Assembly: GCA_950106755.1 (NCBI GenBank)
Contig: OX467089.1
Location: forward strand, 374,501 to 438,500
From: Climacium dendroides
Taxonomy: Eukaryota; Streptophyta; Bryopsida; Hypnales; Climaciaceae
DNA: 64,000 nt
Direction: 5' to 3'
Position 1 is the stretch's first letter. Each line of letters starts with the position of its first letter. The notes under the pieces are model-generated. The model saw only the letters and a program-made list of their open reading frames with translations, did not search any database and had not been told where the DNA came from. The translations under genes and the position numbers were made by a program. Below, piece after piece: positions 49,701-63,400 of the stretch.

Positions 49701-51856
49701 ATTCCATGAATCCCCATTATTTTGAAGTTTTGCAACTTTTGTGTCATATGTTCCGACATGCTTGCACGTCAAACCGATATAATTTTCTGGTTTGGGTTCT
49801 ATTAAATACAGCATGATTTTAAGAGTCTCTTTCTTAGAAATCCATCTCACTTGGAAAAGTGTGGGGAAGCAATAGGGTTCTCTTAAACTTCATTTTTCCA
49901 TGAATCCTCATTATTTTGAAGATTTGCAATTTGTGTGTCATGTGTTCGGACATGCTTGCTCGTCAAACCGATATAATTTATTGGTTCGGTTTCTATTAAA
50001 TACAGCATGATTTTAAGAGTCTCTTTCTTAGAAATCCATTTCACTTGAAAAAGTGTGGGGAAGTAATAGAGTTGCCTCGAAATTAAGTTTTTCCATGAAT
50101 GCTCATTATTTTGTAGATTTGCAACTTCTGTGTTATTTGTTCGGACATGCTTGCACGTCAAACCGATATAATTTTTTGGTTTGGTTTCTATTAAATACAG
50201 CATGATTTTTAGAGTCTCTTTTTCTTCAATCCATTTCACTTGGAAAAGTGTGGGGAAGCAATAGGGTTCTCTTAAACCCCATTTTTCCCTGAATCCTCAT
50301 TATTTTGAAGTTTTGCAATTTGTGTGTCATGTGTTCGGACATGCTTGCACGTCAAACGGATATAATTTATTGGTTTGGGTTCTACTAAATACAGTATGAT
50401 TTGTAGAGTCTCTTTCTTTTAAATCCATTTCACTTGGAAAAGTGTGGGGAAGCAATTGGGTTCTCTTAAACTTCATTTTTCCATGAATCCTCATTATTTT
50501 GAAGTTTTGCAACTTTTGTGTCATATGTTCCGACATGCTTGCACGTCAAACCGATATAATTTCTTGGTTTGGGTTCTATTAAATACAGCATGATTTTAAG
50601 AGTCTCTTTCTTAGAAATCCATCTCACTTGGAAAAGTGTGGGGAAGTAATAGAGTTGTCTTAAAATTAAGTTTTTCCATGAATGCTCATTATTTTGTAGA
50701 TTTGCAACTTGTGTGTTATTTGTTCGGACATGCTTGCACGTCAAATCGATATAATTTTTTGGTTTGGTTTCTATTAAATACAGCATGATTTTTAGAGTCT
50801 CTTTTTCTTCAATCCATTTCACTTGGAAAAGTGTGGGGAAGCTATAGGGTTCTCTTAAACTTCATTTTTCCATGAATGCTCATTATTTGGAAGATTTGCA
50901 ACTTGTGTGTCATGTGTTCCGACATGCTTGCACGTCAATCGGATATAATTTATTGGTTTGGTTTCTATTAAATACAGTATGATTTTTAGAGTCTCTCTTT
51001 TTTAAATCCATTTCACTTGGAAAAGTGTGGGGAAGCAATAGGGTTTTCTTCAACTTCATTTGTCCATGAATCCTCATTATTTTGAAGTTCTGCAACTTTT
51101 GTGTCATATGTTCCGACATGCTTGCACGTCAAACCGATATAATTTATTGGTTTGGTTTCTATTAAATACAGCATGATTTTTAGGGTCTCTTTTTTTTAAA
51201 TCCATTTCACTTGGAAAAGTGTGGGGAAGCAATAGGGTTCTCTTAAACTTCATTTTTCCATGAATGCTCATTATTTTGAAGTTTTGCAACTTGTGTGTCA
51301 TGTGTTCCGACATGCTTGCACGTCAAACGGATATAATTTATTGGTTTGGGTTCTATTAAATACAGTATGATTTGTAGAGTCTCTTTTTTTTAAATCCATT
51401 TCACTTGGAAAAGTGTGGGGAAGCAATTGGCTTCTCTTAAACTTCATTTTTCCATGAATCCTCATTATTTTGAAGTTTTGCAACTTTTGTGTCATATGTT
51501 CCGACATGCTTGCACGTCAAACCGATATAATTTCTTGGTTTGGGTTCTATTAAATACAGCATGATTTTAAGAGTCTCTTTCTTAGAAATCCATCTCACTT
51601 GGAAAAGTGTGGGGAAGTAATAGAGTTGTCTTAAAATTAAGTTTTTCCATGAATGCTCATTATTTTGTAGATTTGCAACTTGTGTGTTATTTGTTCGGAC
51701 ATGCTTGCACGTCAAACCGATATAATTTTTTGGTTTGGTTTCTATTAAATACAGCATGATTTTTAGAGTCTCTTTTTTTTCAATCCATTTCACTTGGAAA
51801 AGTGTGGGGAAGCAATAGGGTTCTCTTAAACTTCATTTTTCCATGAATGCTCATTA
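46764..51856 (+). repeat. Thirteen-monomer tandem duplication (offset 2525 bp)
   Basis: Sequence from about 46764 to 49331 recurs from about 49289 to 51856; I saw no difference in the parts compared. Shared rare variants are GTTGCCTCGAAATTAAG (47547 and 50072), ACCCCATTTTTCCCTG (47751 and 50276), TTCTACTAAATACAG (47865 and 50390), GTCAATCGGATA (48409 and 50934), GTTTTCTTCAAC (48518 and 51043) and AATTGGCTTCTC (48900 and 51425). The limits are AGCTATAGG against AGCAATAGG on the left and CATTACTTGG against CATTATTTTG on the right. It is two adjacent full units. Confidence 0.93.
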
Positions 51857-54800
51857 TTTTGAAGATTTGCAACTTGGGTGTCATGTGTTCGGACATGCTT
51901 GCACGTCAAGCCGATATAATTTATTGGTTTGGTTTCTATTAAATACAGCATGATTTTAAGAGTCTCTTTCTTAGAAATCCATCTCACTTGGAAAAGTGTG
52001 GGGAAGTAATAGAGTTGTCTCGAAATTAAGTTTTTCCATGAATGCTCATTATTTTGTAATTTTGCAACTTGTGTGTTATTAGTTCGGACATGCTTGCACG
52101 TCAAGCCGATATAATTTATTGGTTCGGTTTCTATTAAATACAGCATGATTTTTAGAGTCTCTTTTTTTTAAATCCATTTCACTTGTAAAAGTGTGGGGAA
52201 GCAATAGGGTTCTCTTAAACTCCATTTTTCCATGAATGCTCATTATTTTGAAGATTTGCAACTTGTGTGTCATGTGTTCGGACATGCTTGCACGTCAAAC
52301 CGATATAATTTATTGGTTTGGTTTCTATTAAATACAGCATGATTTTTAGAGTCTCTTTTTTTTAAATCCATTTCACTTGGAAAAGTGTGGGGAAGCAATA
52401 GGGTTCTCTTAAACTTCATTTTTCCATGAATGCTCATTATTTTGAAGATTTGCAACTTGTGTGTCATGTGTTCGGACATGCTTGCACTTCCAACCGATAT
52501 AATTTTTTGGTTTGGTTTCTATTAAATACAGCATGATTTTAAGAGTCTCTTTCTTAGAAATCGAGCTCACTTGGAAAAGTGTGGGGAAGTAATAGAGTTG
52601 TCTTAAAATTAAGTTTTTCCATGAATGCTCATTATTTTGTAGATTTGCAACTTGTGTGTTATTTGTTCGGACATGCTTGCACGTCAAACCGATATAATTT
52701 TTTGGTTTGGTTTCTATTAAATACAGCATGATTTTTAGAGTCTCTTTTTTTTCAATCCATTTCACTTGGAAAAGTGTGGGGAAGCAATAGGGTTCTCTTA
52801 AACTTTATTTTTCCATGAATCCTCATTATTTTGAAGATTTGCAATTTGTGTGTCATGTGTTTGGACATGCTTGCACGTCAAACCGATATAATTTATTGGT
52901 TTGGTTTCTATTAAATACAGCATGATTTTAAGAGTCTCTTTCTTAGAAATCCATTTCACTTGGAAAAGTGTGGGGAAGTAATAGAGTTGTCTTAAAATTA
53001 AGTTTTTCCATGAATGATCATTATTTTGTAGATTTGCAACTTGTGTGTTATTTGTTCGGACATGCTTGCACGTCAAACCGATATAATTTATTGGTTTGGT
53101 TTCTATTAAATACAGCATGATTTTTAGAGTCTCTTTTTTTTAAATCCATTTCACTTGGAAAAGTGTGGGGAAGCAATAGGGTTCTCTTAAACTTCATTTT
53201 TCCATGAATCCTCATTATTTTGAAGATTTCCAATTTGTGTGTCATGTGTTCGGACATGCTTGCACGTCAAACCGATATAATTTATTGGTTTGGTTTCTAT
53301 TAAATACAGCATGATTTTAAGAGTCTCTTTCTTAGAAATCCATCTCACTTGGAAAAGTGTGGGGAAGTAATAGAGTTGTCTTAAAATTAAGTTTTTCCAT
53401 GAATGCTCATTATTTTGTAGATTTGCAACTTGTGTGTTATTTGTTCGGACATGCTTGCACGTCAAACCGATATAATTTATTGGTTTGGTTTCTATTAAAT
53501 ACAGCATGATTTTTAGAGTCTCTTTTTTTTGAATCCATTTCACTTACAAAAGTGTGGGGAAGCAATAGTGTTCTCTTAAACTTCATTTTTCCATGAATCC
53601 TCATTATTTTGAAGATTTGCAACTTGGGTGTCATGTGTTCGGACATGCTTGCACGTCAAACCATTATAATTTCTTGGTTTGGTTTCTATTAAATACAGCA
53701 TGATTTTTAGAGTCTCTTTCTTAGAAATCCATCTCACTTGGAAAAGTGTGGGGAAGTAATAGAGTTGTCTTAAAATTAAGTTTTTCCATGAATGCTCATT
53801 ATTTTGTAGATTTGCAACTTGTGTGTTATTTGTTCGGACATGCTTGCACGTCAAACCGATATAATTTTTTGGTTTGGTTTCTATTAAATACAGCATGATT
53901 TTTAGAGTCTCTTTTTTTTCAATCCATTTCACTTGGAAAAGTGTGGCGAAGCAATAGGGTTCTCTTAAACTTCATTTTTCCATGAATGCTCATTATTTTG
54001 AAGATTTGCAACTTGTGTGTCATGTGTTCGGACATGTTTGCACGTCAAACCGATATAATTTATTGGTTTGGTTTCTATTAAATACAGCATGATTTTTAGA
54101 GTGTCTTTTTTTTAAATCCATTTCACTTGGAAAAGTGTGGGGAAGCAATAGGGTTCTCTTAAACTTCATTTTTCCATGAATCCTCATTATTTTGAAGATT
54201 TGCAACTTGTGTGTCATGTGTTCCGACATGGTTGCACGTCAAACCGATTTAATTTTTTGCTTTGGTTTCTATTAAATACAGCATGATTTTAAGAGTCTCT
54301 TTTTTAGAAATCCATTTCACTTGAAAAATTGTGGGGAAGTAATAGAGTTGTCTTAAAATTAAGTTTTTCCATGAATGCTCATTATTTTGTAGATTTGCAA
54401 CTTGTGTGTTATTTGTTCGGACATGCTTGCACGTCAAACCAATATAATTTTTTGGTTTGGTTTCTATTAAATTCAGCATGATTTTAAGAGTCTCTTTCTT
54501 AGAAATCCATCTCACTTGGAAAAGTGTGGGGAAGTAATAGAGTTGTCTTAAAATTAAGTTTTTCCATGAATGCTCATTATTTTGTAGATTTGCAACTTGT
54601 GTGTTATTTGTTCGGACATGCTTGCACGTCAAACCGATATAATTTATTGGTTTGGTTTCTATTAAATACAGCATGATTTTTAGAGTCTCTTTTTTTTAAA
54701 TCTATTTCACTTGGAAAAGTGTGGGGAAGCAATAGGGTTCTCTTGAACTTCATTTTTCCATGAATCCTCATTATTTTGAAGATTTCCAATTTGTGTGTCA

Positions 54801-57800
54801 TGTGTTCGGACATGCTTGCACGTCAAACCGATATAATTTATTGGTTTGGTTTCTATTAAATACAGCATGATTTTAAGAGTCTCTTTCTTAGAAATCCATC
54901 TCACTTGGAAAAGTGTGGGGAAGTAATAGAGTTGTCTTAAAATTAAGTTTTTCCATGAATGCTCATTATTTTGTAGATTTGCAACTTGTGTGTTATTTGT
55001 TCGGACATGCTTGCACGTCAAACCGATATAATTTTTTGGTTTGGTTTCTATTAAATACAGCATGATTTTTAGAGTCTCTTTTTTTTAAATCCATTTCACT
55101 TGGAAAAGTGTGGGGAAGCAATAGCGTTCTCTTAAACTTCATTTTTCCATGAATCCTCATTATTTTGAAGATTTGCAATTTGTGTGTCATGTGTTCGGAC
55201 ATGTTTGCACGTCAAACCGATCTAATTTATTGGTTTGGTTTCTATTAAATACAGCATGATTTTAAGAGTCTCTTTCTTAGAAATCCATCTCACTTGGAAA
55301 AGTGTGGGGAAGTAATAGAGTTGTCTTAAAATTAAGTTTTTCCATGAATGCTCATTATTTTGTAGATTTGCAACTTGTGTGTTATTTGTTCGGACATGCT
55401 TGCACGTCAAACCGATATAATTTCTTGGTTTGGTTTCTATTAAATACAGCATGATTTTTAGAGTCTCTTTTTTTTAAATCCATTTCACTTGGAAAAGTGT
55501 GGGGAAGCAATAGCGTTCTCTTAAACTTCATTTTTCCATGAATCCTCATTATTTTGAAGATTTGCAATTTGTGTGTCATGTGTTCGGACATGTTTGCACG
55601 TCAAACCGATATAATTTATTGGTTTGGTTTCTATTAAATACAGCATGATTTTAAGAGTCTCTTTTTTAGAAATCCATTTAACTTGAAAAAGTGTGGGGAA
55701 GTAATAGAGTTGTCTTAAAATTAAGTTTTTCCATGAATGCTCATTATTTTGTAGATTTGCAACTTGTGTGTTATTTGTTCGGACATGCTTGCACGTCAAA
55801 CCGATATAATTTCTTGGTTTGGTTTCTATTAAATACAGCATGATTTTTAGAGTCTCTTTTTTTTAAATCCATTTCACTTGGAAAAGTGTGGGGAAGCAAT
55901 AGGGTTCTCTTAAATTTCATTTTTCCATGAATGCTCATTATTTTGAAGATTTGCAACTTGTGTGTCATGTGTTCTGACATGCTTGCACGTCAAACCGATA
56001 TAATTTTTTGCTTTGGTTTCTATTAAATACAGCATGATTTTAAGAGTCTCTTTTTTTTAAATCCATTTCACTTGGAAAAGTGTGGGGAAGCAATAGGGTT
56101 CTCTTAAACTTCATTTTTCCATGAATCCTCATTATTTTGAAGATTTGCAACTTGGGTGTCATGTGTTCGGACATGCTTGCACGTCAAACCGATATAATTT
56201 ATTGGATTGGTTTCTATTAAATACAGCATGATTTTTAGAGTCTCTTTTTTTTAAATCCATTTCACTTGGAAAAGTGTGGGGAAGCAATAGGGTTCTCTTA
56301 AACTTCATTTTTCCATGAATCCTCATTATTTTGAAGATTTGCAACTTGGGTGTCATGTGTTCGGACATGCTTGCACGTCAAACCGATATAATTTATTGGA
56401 TTGGTTTCTATTAAATACAGCATGATTTTAAGAGTCTCTTTCTTAGAAATCCATCTCACTTGGAAAAGTGTGGGGAAGTAATAGAGTTGTCTTAAAATTA
56501 AGTTTTTCCATGAATGCTCATTATTTTGAAGATTTGCAACTTGTGTGTCATGTGTTCTGACATGCTTGCACGTCAAACCGATATAATTTTTTGCTTTGGT
56601 TTCTATTAAATACAGCATGATTTTAAGAGTCTCTTTCTTAGAAATCCATCTCACTTGGAAAAGTGTGGGGAAGTAATAGAGTTGTCTTAAAATTAAGTTT
56701 TTCCATGAATGCTCATTATTTTGTAGATTTGCAACTTGTGTATTATTTGTTCGGACATGCTTGCACGTCAAACCAATATAATATTTTGGTTTGGTTTCTA
56801 TTAAATTCAGCATGATTTTAAGAGTCTCTTTTTTAGAAATCCATCTCACTTGGAAAAGTGTGGGGAAGTAATAGAGTTGTCTTAAAATTAAGTTTTTCCA
56901 TGAATGCTCATTATTTTGTAGATTTGCAACTTGTGTGTTATTTGTTCGGACATGCTTGCACGTCAAACCGATATAATTTTTTGGTTTGGTTTCTATTAAA
57001 TAGAGCATGATTTTTAGAGTCTCTTTTTTTTAAATCCATTTCACTTGGAAAAGTGTGGGGAAGCAATAGGGTTCTCTTAAACTTCATTTTTCCATGAATG
57101 CTCATTATTTTCAAGATTTGCAACTTGTGTGTCATTTGTTCGGACATGCTTGCACGTCAAACCGATATAATTTTTTGGTTTGGTTTCTATTAAATACAGC
57201 ATGATTTTTAGAGTCTCTTTTTTTTAAATCCATTTCACTTGGAAAAGTGTGGGGAAGCAATAGGGTTCTCTTAAACTTCATTTTTCCATGAATCCTCATT
57301 ATTTTGAAGATTTGCAACTTGGGTGTCATGTGTTCGGACATGCTTGCACGTCAAACCGATATAATTTATTGGATTGGTTTCTATTAAATACAGCATGATT
57401 TTAAGAGTCTCTTTCTTAGAAATCCATCTCACTTGGAAAAGTGTGGGGAAGTAATAGAGTTGTCTTAAAATTAAGTTTTTCCATGAATGCTCATTATTTT
57501 GAAGATTTGCAACTTGTGTGTCATGTGTTCTGACATGCTTGCACGTCAAACCGATATAATTTTTTGCTTTGGTTTCTATTAAATACAGCATGATTTTAAG
57601 AGTCTCTTTCTTAGAAATCCATCTCACTTGGAAAAGTGTGGGGAAGTAATAGAGTTGTCTTAAAATTAAGTTTTTCCATGAATGCTCATTATTTTGTAGA
57701 TTTGCAACTTGTGTATTATTTGTTCGGACATGCTTGCACGTCAAACCAATATAATATTTTGGTTTGGTTTCTATTAAATTCAGCATGATTTTAAGAGTCT

Positions 57801-58250
57801 CTTTTTTAGAAATCCATCTCACTTGGAAAAGTGTGGGGAAGTAATAGAGTTGTCTTAAAATTAAGTTTTTCCATGAATGCTCATTATTTTGTAGATTTGC
57901 AACTTGTGTGTTATTTGTTCGGACATGCTTGCACGTCAAACCGATATAATTTTTTGGTTTGGTTTCTATTAAATAGAGCATGATTTTTAGAGTCTCTTTT
58001 TTTTAAATCCATTTCACTTGGAAAAGTGTGGGGAAGCAATAGGGTTCTCTTAAACTTCATTTTTCCATGAATGCTCATTATTTTCAAGATTTGCAACTTG
58101 TGTGTCATTTGTTCGGACATGCTTGCACGTCAAACCGATATAATTTTTTGGTTTGGTTTCTATTAAATACAGCATGATTTTTAGAGTCTCTTTTTTTTAA
58201 ATCCATTTCACTTGGAAAAGTGTGGGGAAGCAATAGGGTTCTCTTAAACT
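51857..58250 (+). repeat. A/B alternating region
   Basis: About thirty-three monomers, largely alternating A and B with a dimer period near 389 bp (53048, 53437 and similar marks). Some variants are seen once or twice: TTATTAGTTCGGAC near 52076, AAATCGAGCTC near 52558, TTTACAAAAGTG near 53544, TAAATTCAGC near 54472 and 56812. TTTTTTGCTTTGG starts to appear near 54255. The right part contains a five-monomer duplication. Confidence 0.85.
56209..58250 (+). repeat. Five-monomer tandem duplication (offset 973 bp)
   Basis: Sequence from about 56209 to 57277 recurs from about 57182 to 58250. Shared variants are TTATTGGATTGG (56390 and 57363), TTTTTGCTTTGG (56588 and 57561), GTGTATTATTTG (56738 and 57711), AATATTTTGG with TAAATTCAGC (56780 and 57753), TAAATAGAGCATG (56998 and 57971) and TTTTCAAGATTTGC (57109 and 58082). 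The right limit is CATTTTTCC against CATTTTACC. Confidence 0.9.
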
Positions 58251-60254
58251 TCATTTTACCATGAATGCTCATTATTTTGAAGATTTGCAACTTGTGTGTC
58301 AGGTGTTCGGACATGCTTGCACGTCAAACCGATATAATTTTTTGGTTTGGTTTCTATTAAATTCAACATGATTTTAAGAGTCTCTTTCTTAGAAATCCAT
58401 CTCACTTGGAAAAGTGTGGGGAAGTAATAGAGTTGTCTTAAAATTAAGTTTTTCCATGAATGCTCATTATTTTGTAGATTTGCAACTTGTGTGTTATTTG
58501 TTCGGACATGCTTGGACGTCAAACCGATATAATTTATTGGTTTGGTTTCTATTAAATACAGCATGATTTTTAGGGTCTCTTTTTTTTAAATCCATTTCAC
58601 TTGGAAAAGTGTGGGGAAGCAATAGGGTTCTCTTAAACTTCATTTTTCCATGAATCCTCATTATTTTGAAGGTTTGCAACTTGGGTGTCATGTGTTCCGA
58701 CATGCTTGCACGTCAAACCGATATAATTTTTTGCTTTGGTTTCTATTAAATACAGCATGATTTTTAGAGTCTCTTTTTTAGAAATCCATTTCACTTGAAA
58801 AAGTGTGGGGAAGTAATAGAGTTGTCTTAAAATTAAGTTTTTCCATGAATGCTCATTATTTTGTAGATTTGCAACTTGTGTGTTATTTGTTCGGACATGC
58901 TTGCACGTCAAACCGATATAATTTATTGGTTTGGTTTCTATTAAATACAGCATGATTTTTAGAGTCTCTTTTTTTTAAATCCATTTCACTTGGAAAAGTG
59001 TGGGGAAGCAATAGGGTTCTCTTAAACTTCATTTTTCCATGATTCCTCATTATTTTGAAGATTTGCAACTTGGGTGTCATGTGTTCGGACATGCTTCCAC
59101 GTCAAACCGATATAATTTATTGGTTTGGTTTCTATTAAATACAGCATGATTTTTAGAGTCTCTTTTTTTTAAATCCATTTCACTTGGAAAAGTGTGGGGA
59201 AGCAATAGGGTTCTCTTAAACTTCATTTTTCTATGAATCCTCATTATTTTGAAGATTTGCAACTTGTGTGTTATTTGTTCGGACATGCTTGCACGTCAAA
59301 CCGATATAATTTTTTGGTTTGGTTTCTATTAAATACAGCATGATTTTTAGAGTCTCTTTTTTTTAAATCCATTTCACTTGGAAAAGTGTGGGGAAGCAAT
59401 AGGGTTCTCTTAAACTTCATTTTTCCATGATTCCTCATTATTTTGAAGATTTGCAACTTGGGTGTCATGTGTTCGGACATGCTTCCACGTCAAACCGATA
59501 TAATTTATTGGTTTGGTTTCTATTAAATACAGCATGATTTTTAGAGTCTCTTTTTTTTAAATCCATTTCACTTGGAAAAGTGTGGGGAAGCAATAGGGTT
59601 CTCTTAAACTTCATTTTTCCATGAATCCTCATTATTTTGAAGGTTTGCAACTTGGGTGTCATGTGTTCCGACATGCTTGCACGTCAAACCGATATAATTT
59701 TTTGCTTTGGTTTCTATTAAATACAGCATGATTTTTAGAGTCTCTTTTTTAGAAATCCATTTCACTTGAAAAAGTGTGGGGAAGTAATAGAGTTGTCTTA
59801 AAATTAAGTTTTTCCATGAATGCTCATTATTTTGTAGATTTGTAACTTGTGTGTTATTTGTTCGGACATGCTTGCACGTCAAACCGATATAATTTATTGG
59901 TTTGGTTTCTATTAAATACAGCATGATTTTTAGAGTCTCTTTTTTTTAAATCCATTTCACTTGGAAAAGTGTGGGGAAGCAATAGGGTTCTCTTAAACTT
60001 CATTTTTCCATGATTCCTCATTATTTTGAAGATTTGCAACTTGGGTGTCATGTGTTCCGACATGCTTGCACGTCAAACCGATATAATTTATTGGTTTGGT
60101 TTCTATTAAATAGAGCATGATTTTTAGAGTCTCTTTTTTTTAAATCCATTTCACTTGGAAAAGTGTGGGGAAGCAATAGGGTTCTCTTAAACTTCATTTT
60201 TCCATGATTCCTCATTATTTTGTAGATTTGTAACTTGTGTGTTATTTGTTCGGA

Positions 60255-60448
60255 CATGCTTGCACGTCAAACCGATATAATTTATTGGTTTGGTTTCTAT
60301 TAAATAGAGCATGATTTTTAGAGTCTCTTTTTTTTAAATCCATTTCACTTGGAAAAGTGTGGGGAAGCAATAGGGTTCTCTTAAACTTCATTTTTCCATG
60401 AATCCTCATTATTTTGAAGATTTGCAACTTGGGTGTCATGTGTTCCGA
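60255..60448 (+). repeat. Representative A-type monomer (194 bp)
   Basis: This is a clean example of the class that dominates the right end. Diagnostic features are an eight-T run followed by AAATCCATTTCAC, then GGGGAAGCAATAGGG, TTCTCTTAAACTTC, CCATGAATCCTC and TTTTGAAG. The T run is the longest homopolymer in the unit. The next phase mark is at 60449, giving exactly 194 bp. This copy carries the local variant TAGAGC in place of the usual TACAGC. Because 194 is not divisible by three, any reading frame shifts from one A monomer to the next. Confidence 0.93.
60346..60359. other. CACTT/AAGTG dyad, example copy
   Basis: CACTT and AAGTG flank GGAA to form a 5-bp stem with a 4-base loop, directly followed by the G-rich TGTGGGGAAGC. 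The motif is kept in A, B and C monomers, although the bases on either side differ between classes. Most exceptions are local variants such as CACTCGGAAAACTG in D, which breaks the symmetry, and ACTTGAAAAAGTG, which keeps only part of it. Confidence 0.7.
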
Positions 60449-60452
60449 CATG
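60437..60452. other. CATGT/ACATG dyad across the monomer junction, example copy
   Basis: CATGT (60437-60441) and ACATG (60448-60452) are inverted about GTTCCG. The dyad spans the phase mark used here. It is present where the right end reads GTCATGTGTTCCGACATG or GTCATGTGTTCGGACATG (A and C copies) and is lost in B copies, which read GTTATTTGTTCGGACATG. It is therefore a class-specific feature of A and C junctions. Confidence 0.65.
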
Positions 60453-63400
60453 CTTGCACGTCAAACCGATATAATTTATTGGTTTGGTTTCTATTAAATA
60501 CAGTATGACTTTTAGTGTCTCTTTTTTTTAAATCCATTTCACTTGGAAAAGTGTGGGGAAGCAATAGGGTTCTCTTAAACTTCATTTTTCCATGAATCCT
60601 CATTATTTTGAAGATTTGCAACTTGGGTGTCATGTGTTCCGACATGCTTGCACGTCAAACCATTATAATTTATTGGTTTGGTTTCTATTAAATACAGCAT
60701 GATTTTTAGAGTCTCTTTTTTTTAAATCCATTTCACTTGGAAAAGTGTGGGGAAGCAATAGGGTTCTCTTAAACTTCATTTTTCCATGAATCCTCATTAT
60801 TTTGAAGATTTGCAACTTGGGTGTCATGTGTTCCGACATGCTTGCACGTCAAACCGATATAATTTATTGGTTTGGTTTCTATTAAATACAGTATGACTTT
60901 TAGAGTCTCTTTTTTTTAAATCCATTTCACTTGGAAAAGTGTGGGGAAGCAATAGGGTTCTCTTAAACTTCATTTTTCTATGAATCCTCATTATTTTGAA
61001 GATTTGCAACTTGTGTGTTATTTGTTCGGACATGCTTGCACGTCAAACCGATATAATTTTTTGGTTTGGTTTCTATTAAATACAGCATGATTTTTAGAGT
61101 CTCTTTTTTTTAAATCCATTTCACTTGGAAAAGTGTGGGGAAGCAATAGGGTTCTCTTAAACTTCATTTTTCCATGAATGCTCATTGTTTTGAAGATTTG
61201 CAACTTGTGTGTCATGTGTTCGGACATGCTTGCACGTCAAACCGATATAATTTATTGGTTTGGTTTCTATTAAATACAGCATGATTTTAAGAGTCTCTTT
61301 TTTAGAAATCCATTTCACTTGAAAAAGTGTGGGGAAGTAATAGAGTTGTCTTAAAATTAGGTTTTTCCATGAATGCTCATTATTTTGTAGATTTGCAACT
61401 TGTGTGTTATTTGTTCGGACATGCTTGCACGTCAAACCGATATAATTTTTTGGTTTGGTTTCTATTAAATACAGCATGATTTTTAGAGTCTCTTTTTTTT
61501 AAATCCATTTCACTTGGAAAAGTGTGGGGAAGCAATAGGGTTATCTTAAACTTCATTTTTCCATGAATCCTCATTATTTTGAAGGTTTGCAACTTGGGTG
61601 TCATGTGTTCCGACATGCTTGCACGTCAAACCGATATAATTTTTTGCTTTGGTTTCTATTAAATACAGCATGATTTTTAGAGTCTCTTTTTTAGAAATCC
61701 ATTTCACTTGAAAAAGTGTGGGGAAGTAATAGAGTTGTCTTAAAATTAAGTTTTTCCATGAATGCTCATTATTTTGTAGATTTGCAACTTGTGTGTTATT
61801 TGTTCGGACATGCTTGCACGTCAAACCGATATAATTTTTTGGTTTGGTTTCTATTAAATACAGCATGATTTTTAGAGTCTCTTTTTTTTAAATCCATTTC
61901 ACTTGGAAAAGTGTGGGGAAGCAATAGGGTTCTCTTAAACTTCATTTTTCCATGAATCCTCATTATTTTGAAGATTTGCAACTTGGGTGTCATGTGTTCC
62001 GACATGCTTGCACGTCAAACCGATATAATTTTTTGCTTTGGTTTCTATTAAATACAGCATGATTTTAAGAGTCTCTTTTTTAGAAATCCATTTCACTTGA
62101 AAAAGTGTGGGGAAGTAATAGAGTTGTCTTAAAATTAGGTTTTTCCATGAATGCTCATTATTTTGTAGATTTGCAACTTGTGTGTTATTTGTTCGGACAT
62201 GCTTGCACGTCAAACCGATATAATTTATTGGTTTGGTTTCTATTAAATACAGTATGATTTTTAGAGTCTCTTTTTTTTAAATCCATTTCACTTGGAAAAG
62301 TGTGGGGAAGCAATAGGGTTCTCTTAAACTTCATTTTTCCATGAATCCTCATTATTTTGAAGATTTGCAACTTGGGTGTCATGTGTTCCGACATGCTTGC
62401 ACGTCAAACCGATATAATTTTTTGCTTTGGTTTCTATTAAATACAGCATGATTTTTAGAGTCTCTTTTTTAGAAATCCATTTCACTTGAAAAAGTGTGGG
62501 GAAGTAATAGAGTTGTCTTAAAATTAAGTTTTTCCATGAATGCTCATTATTTTGTAGATTTGCAACTTGTGTGTTATTTGTTCGGACATGCTTGCACGTC
62601 AAACCGATATAATTTTTTGGTTTGGTTTCTATTAAATACAGCATGATTTTTAGAGTCTCTTTTTTTTAAATCCATTTCACTTGGAAAAGTGTGGGGAAGC
62701 AATAGGGTTATCTTAAACTTCATTTTTCCATGAATCCTCATTATTTTGAAGGTTTGCAACTTGGGTGTCATGTGTTCCGACATGCTTGCACGTCAAACCG
62801 ATATAATTTATTGGTTTGGTTTCTATTAAATACAGCATGATTTTTAGAGTCTCTTTTTTAGAAATCCATTTCACTTGAAAAAGTGTGGGGAAGTAATAGA
62901 GTTGTCTTAAAATTAAGTTTTTCCATGAATGCTCATTATTTTGTAGATTTGCAACTTGTGTGTTATTTGTTCGGACATGCTTGCACGTCAAACCGATATA
63001 ATTTTTTGGTTTGGTTTCTATTAAATACAGCATGATTTTTAGAGTCTCTTTTTTTTAAATCCATTTCACTTGGAAAAGTGTGGGGAAGCAATAGGGTTCT
63101 CTTAAACTTCATTTTTCCATGATTCCTCATTATTTTGTAGATTTGTAACTTGTGTGTTATTTGTTCGGACATGCTTGCACGTCAAACCGATATAATTTAT
63201 TGGTTTGGTTTCTATTAAATAGAGCATGATTTTTAGAGTCTCTTTTTTTTAAATCCATTTCACTTGGAAAAGTGTGGGGAAGCAATAGGGTTCTCTTAAA
63301 CTTCATTTTTCCATGAATCCTCATTATTTTGAAGATTTGCAACTTGGGTGTCATGTGTTCCGACATGCTTGCACGTCAAACCGATATAATTTATTGGTTT

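Noticed and set aside
60338..60372. T run plus G-rich TGTGGGGAAG as a G-quadruplex or terminator
   Set aside because: There is only one run of four G per monomer, too few for a quadruplex in one unit, and the short CACTT/AAGTG stem is not followed by a T run on the plus strand.
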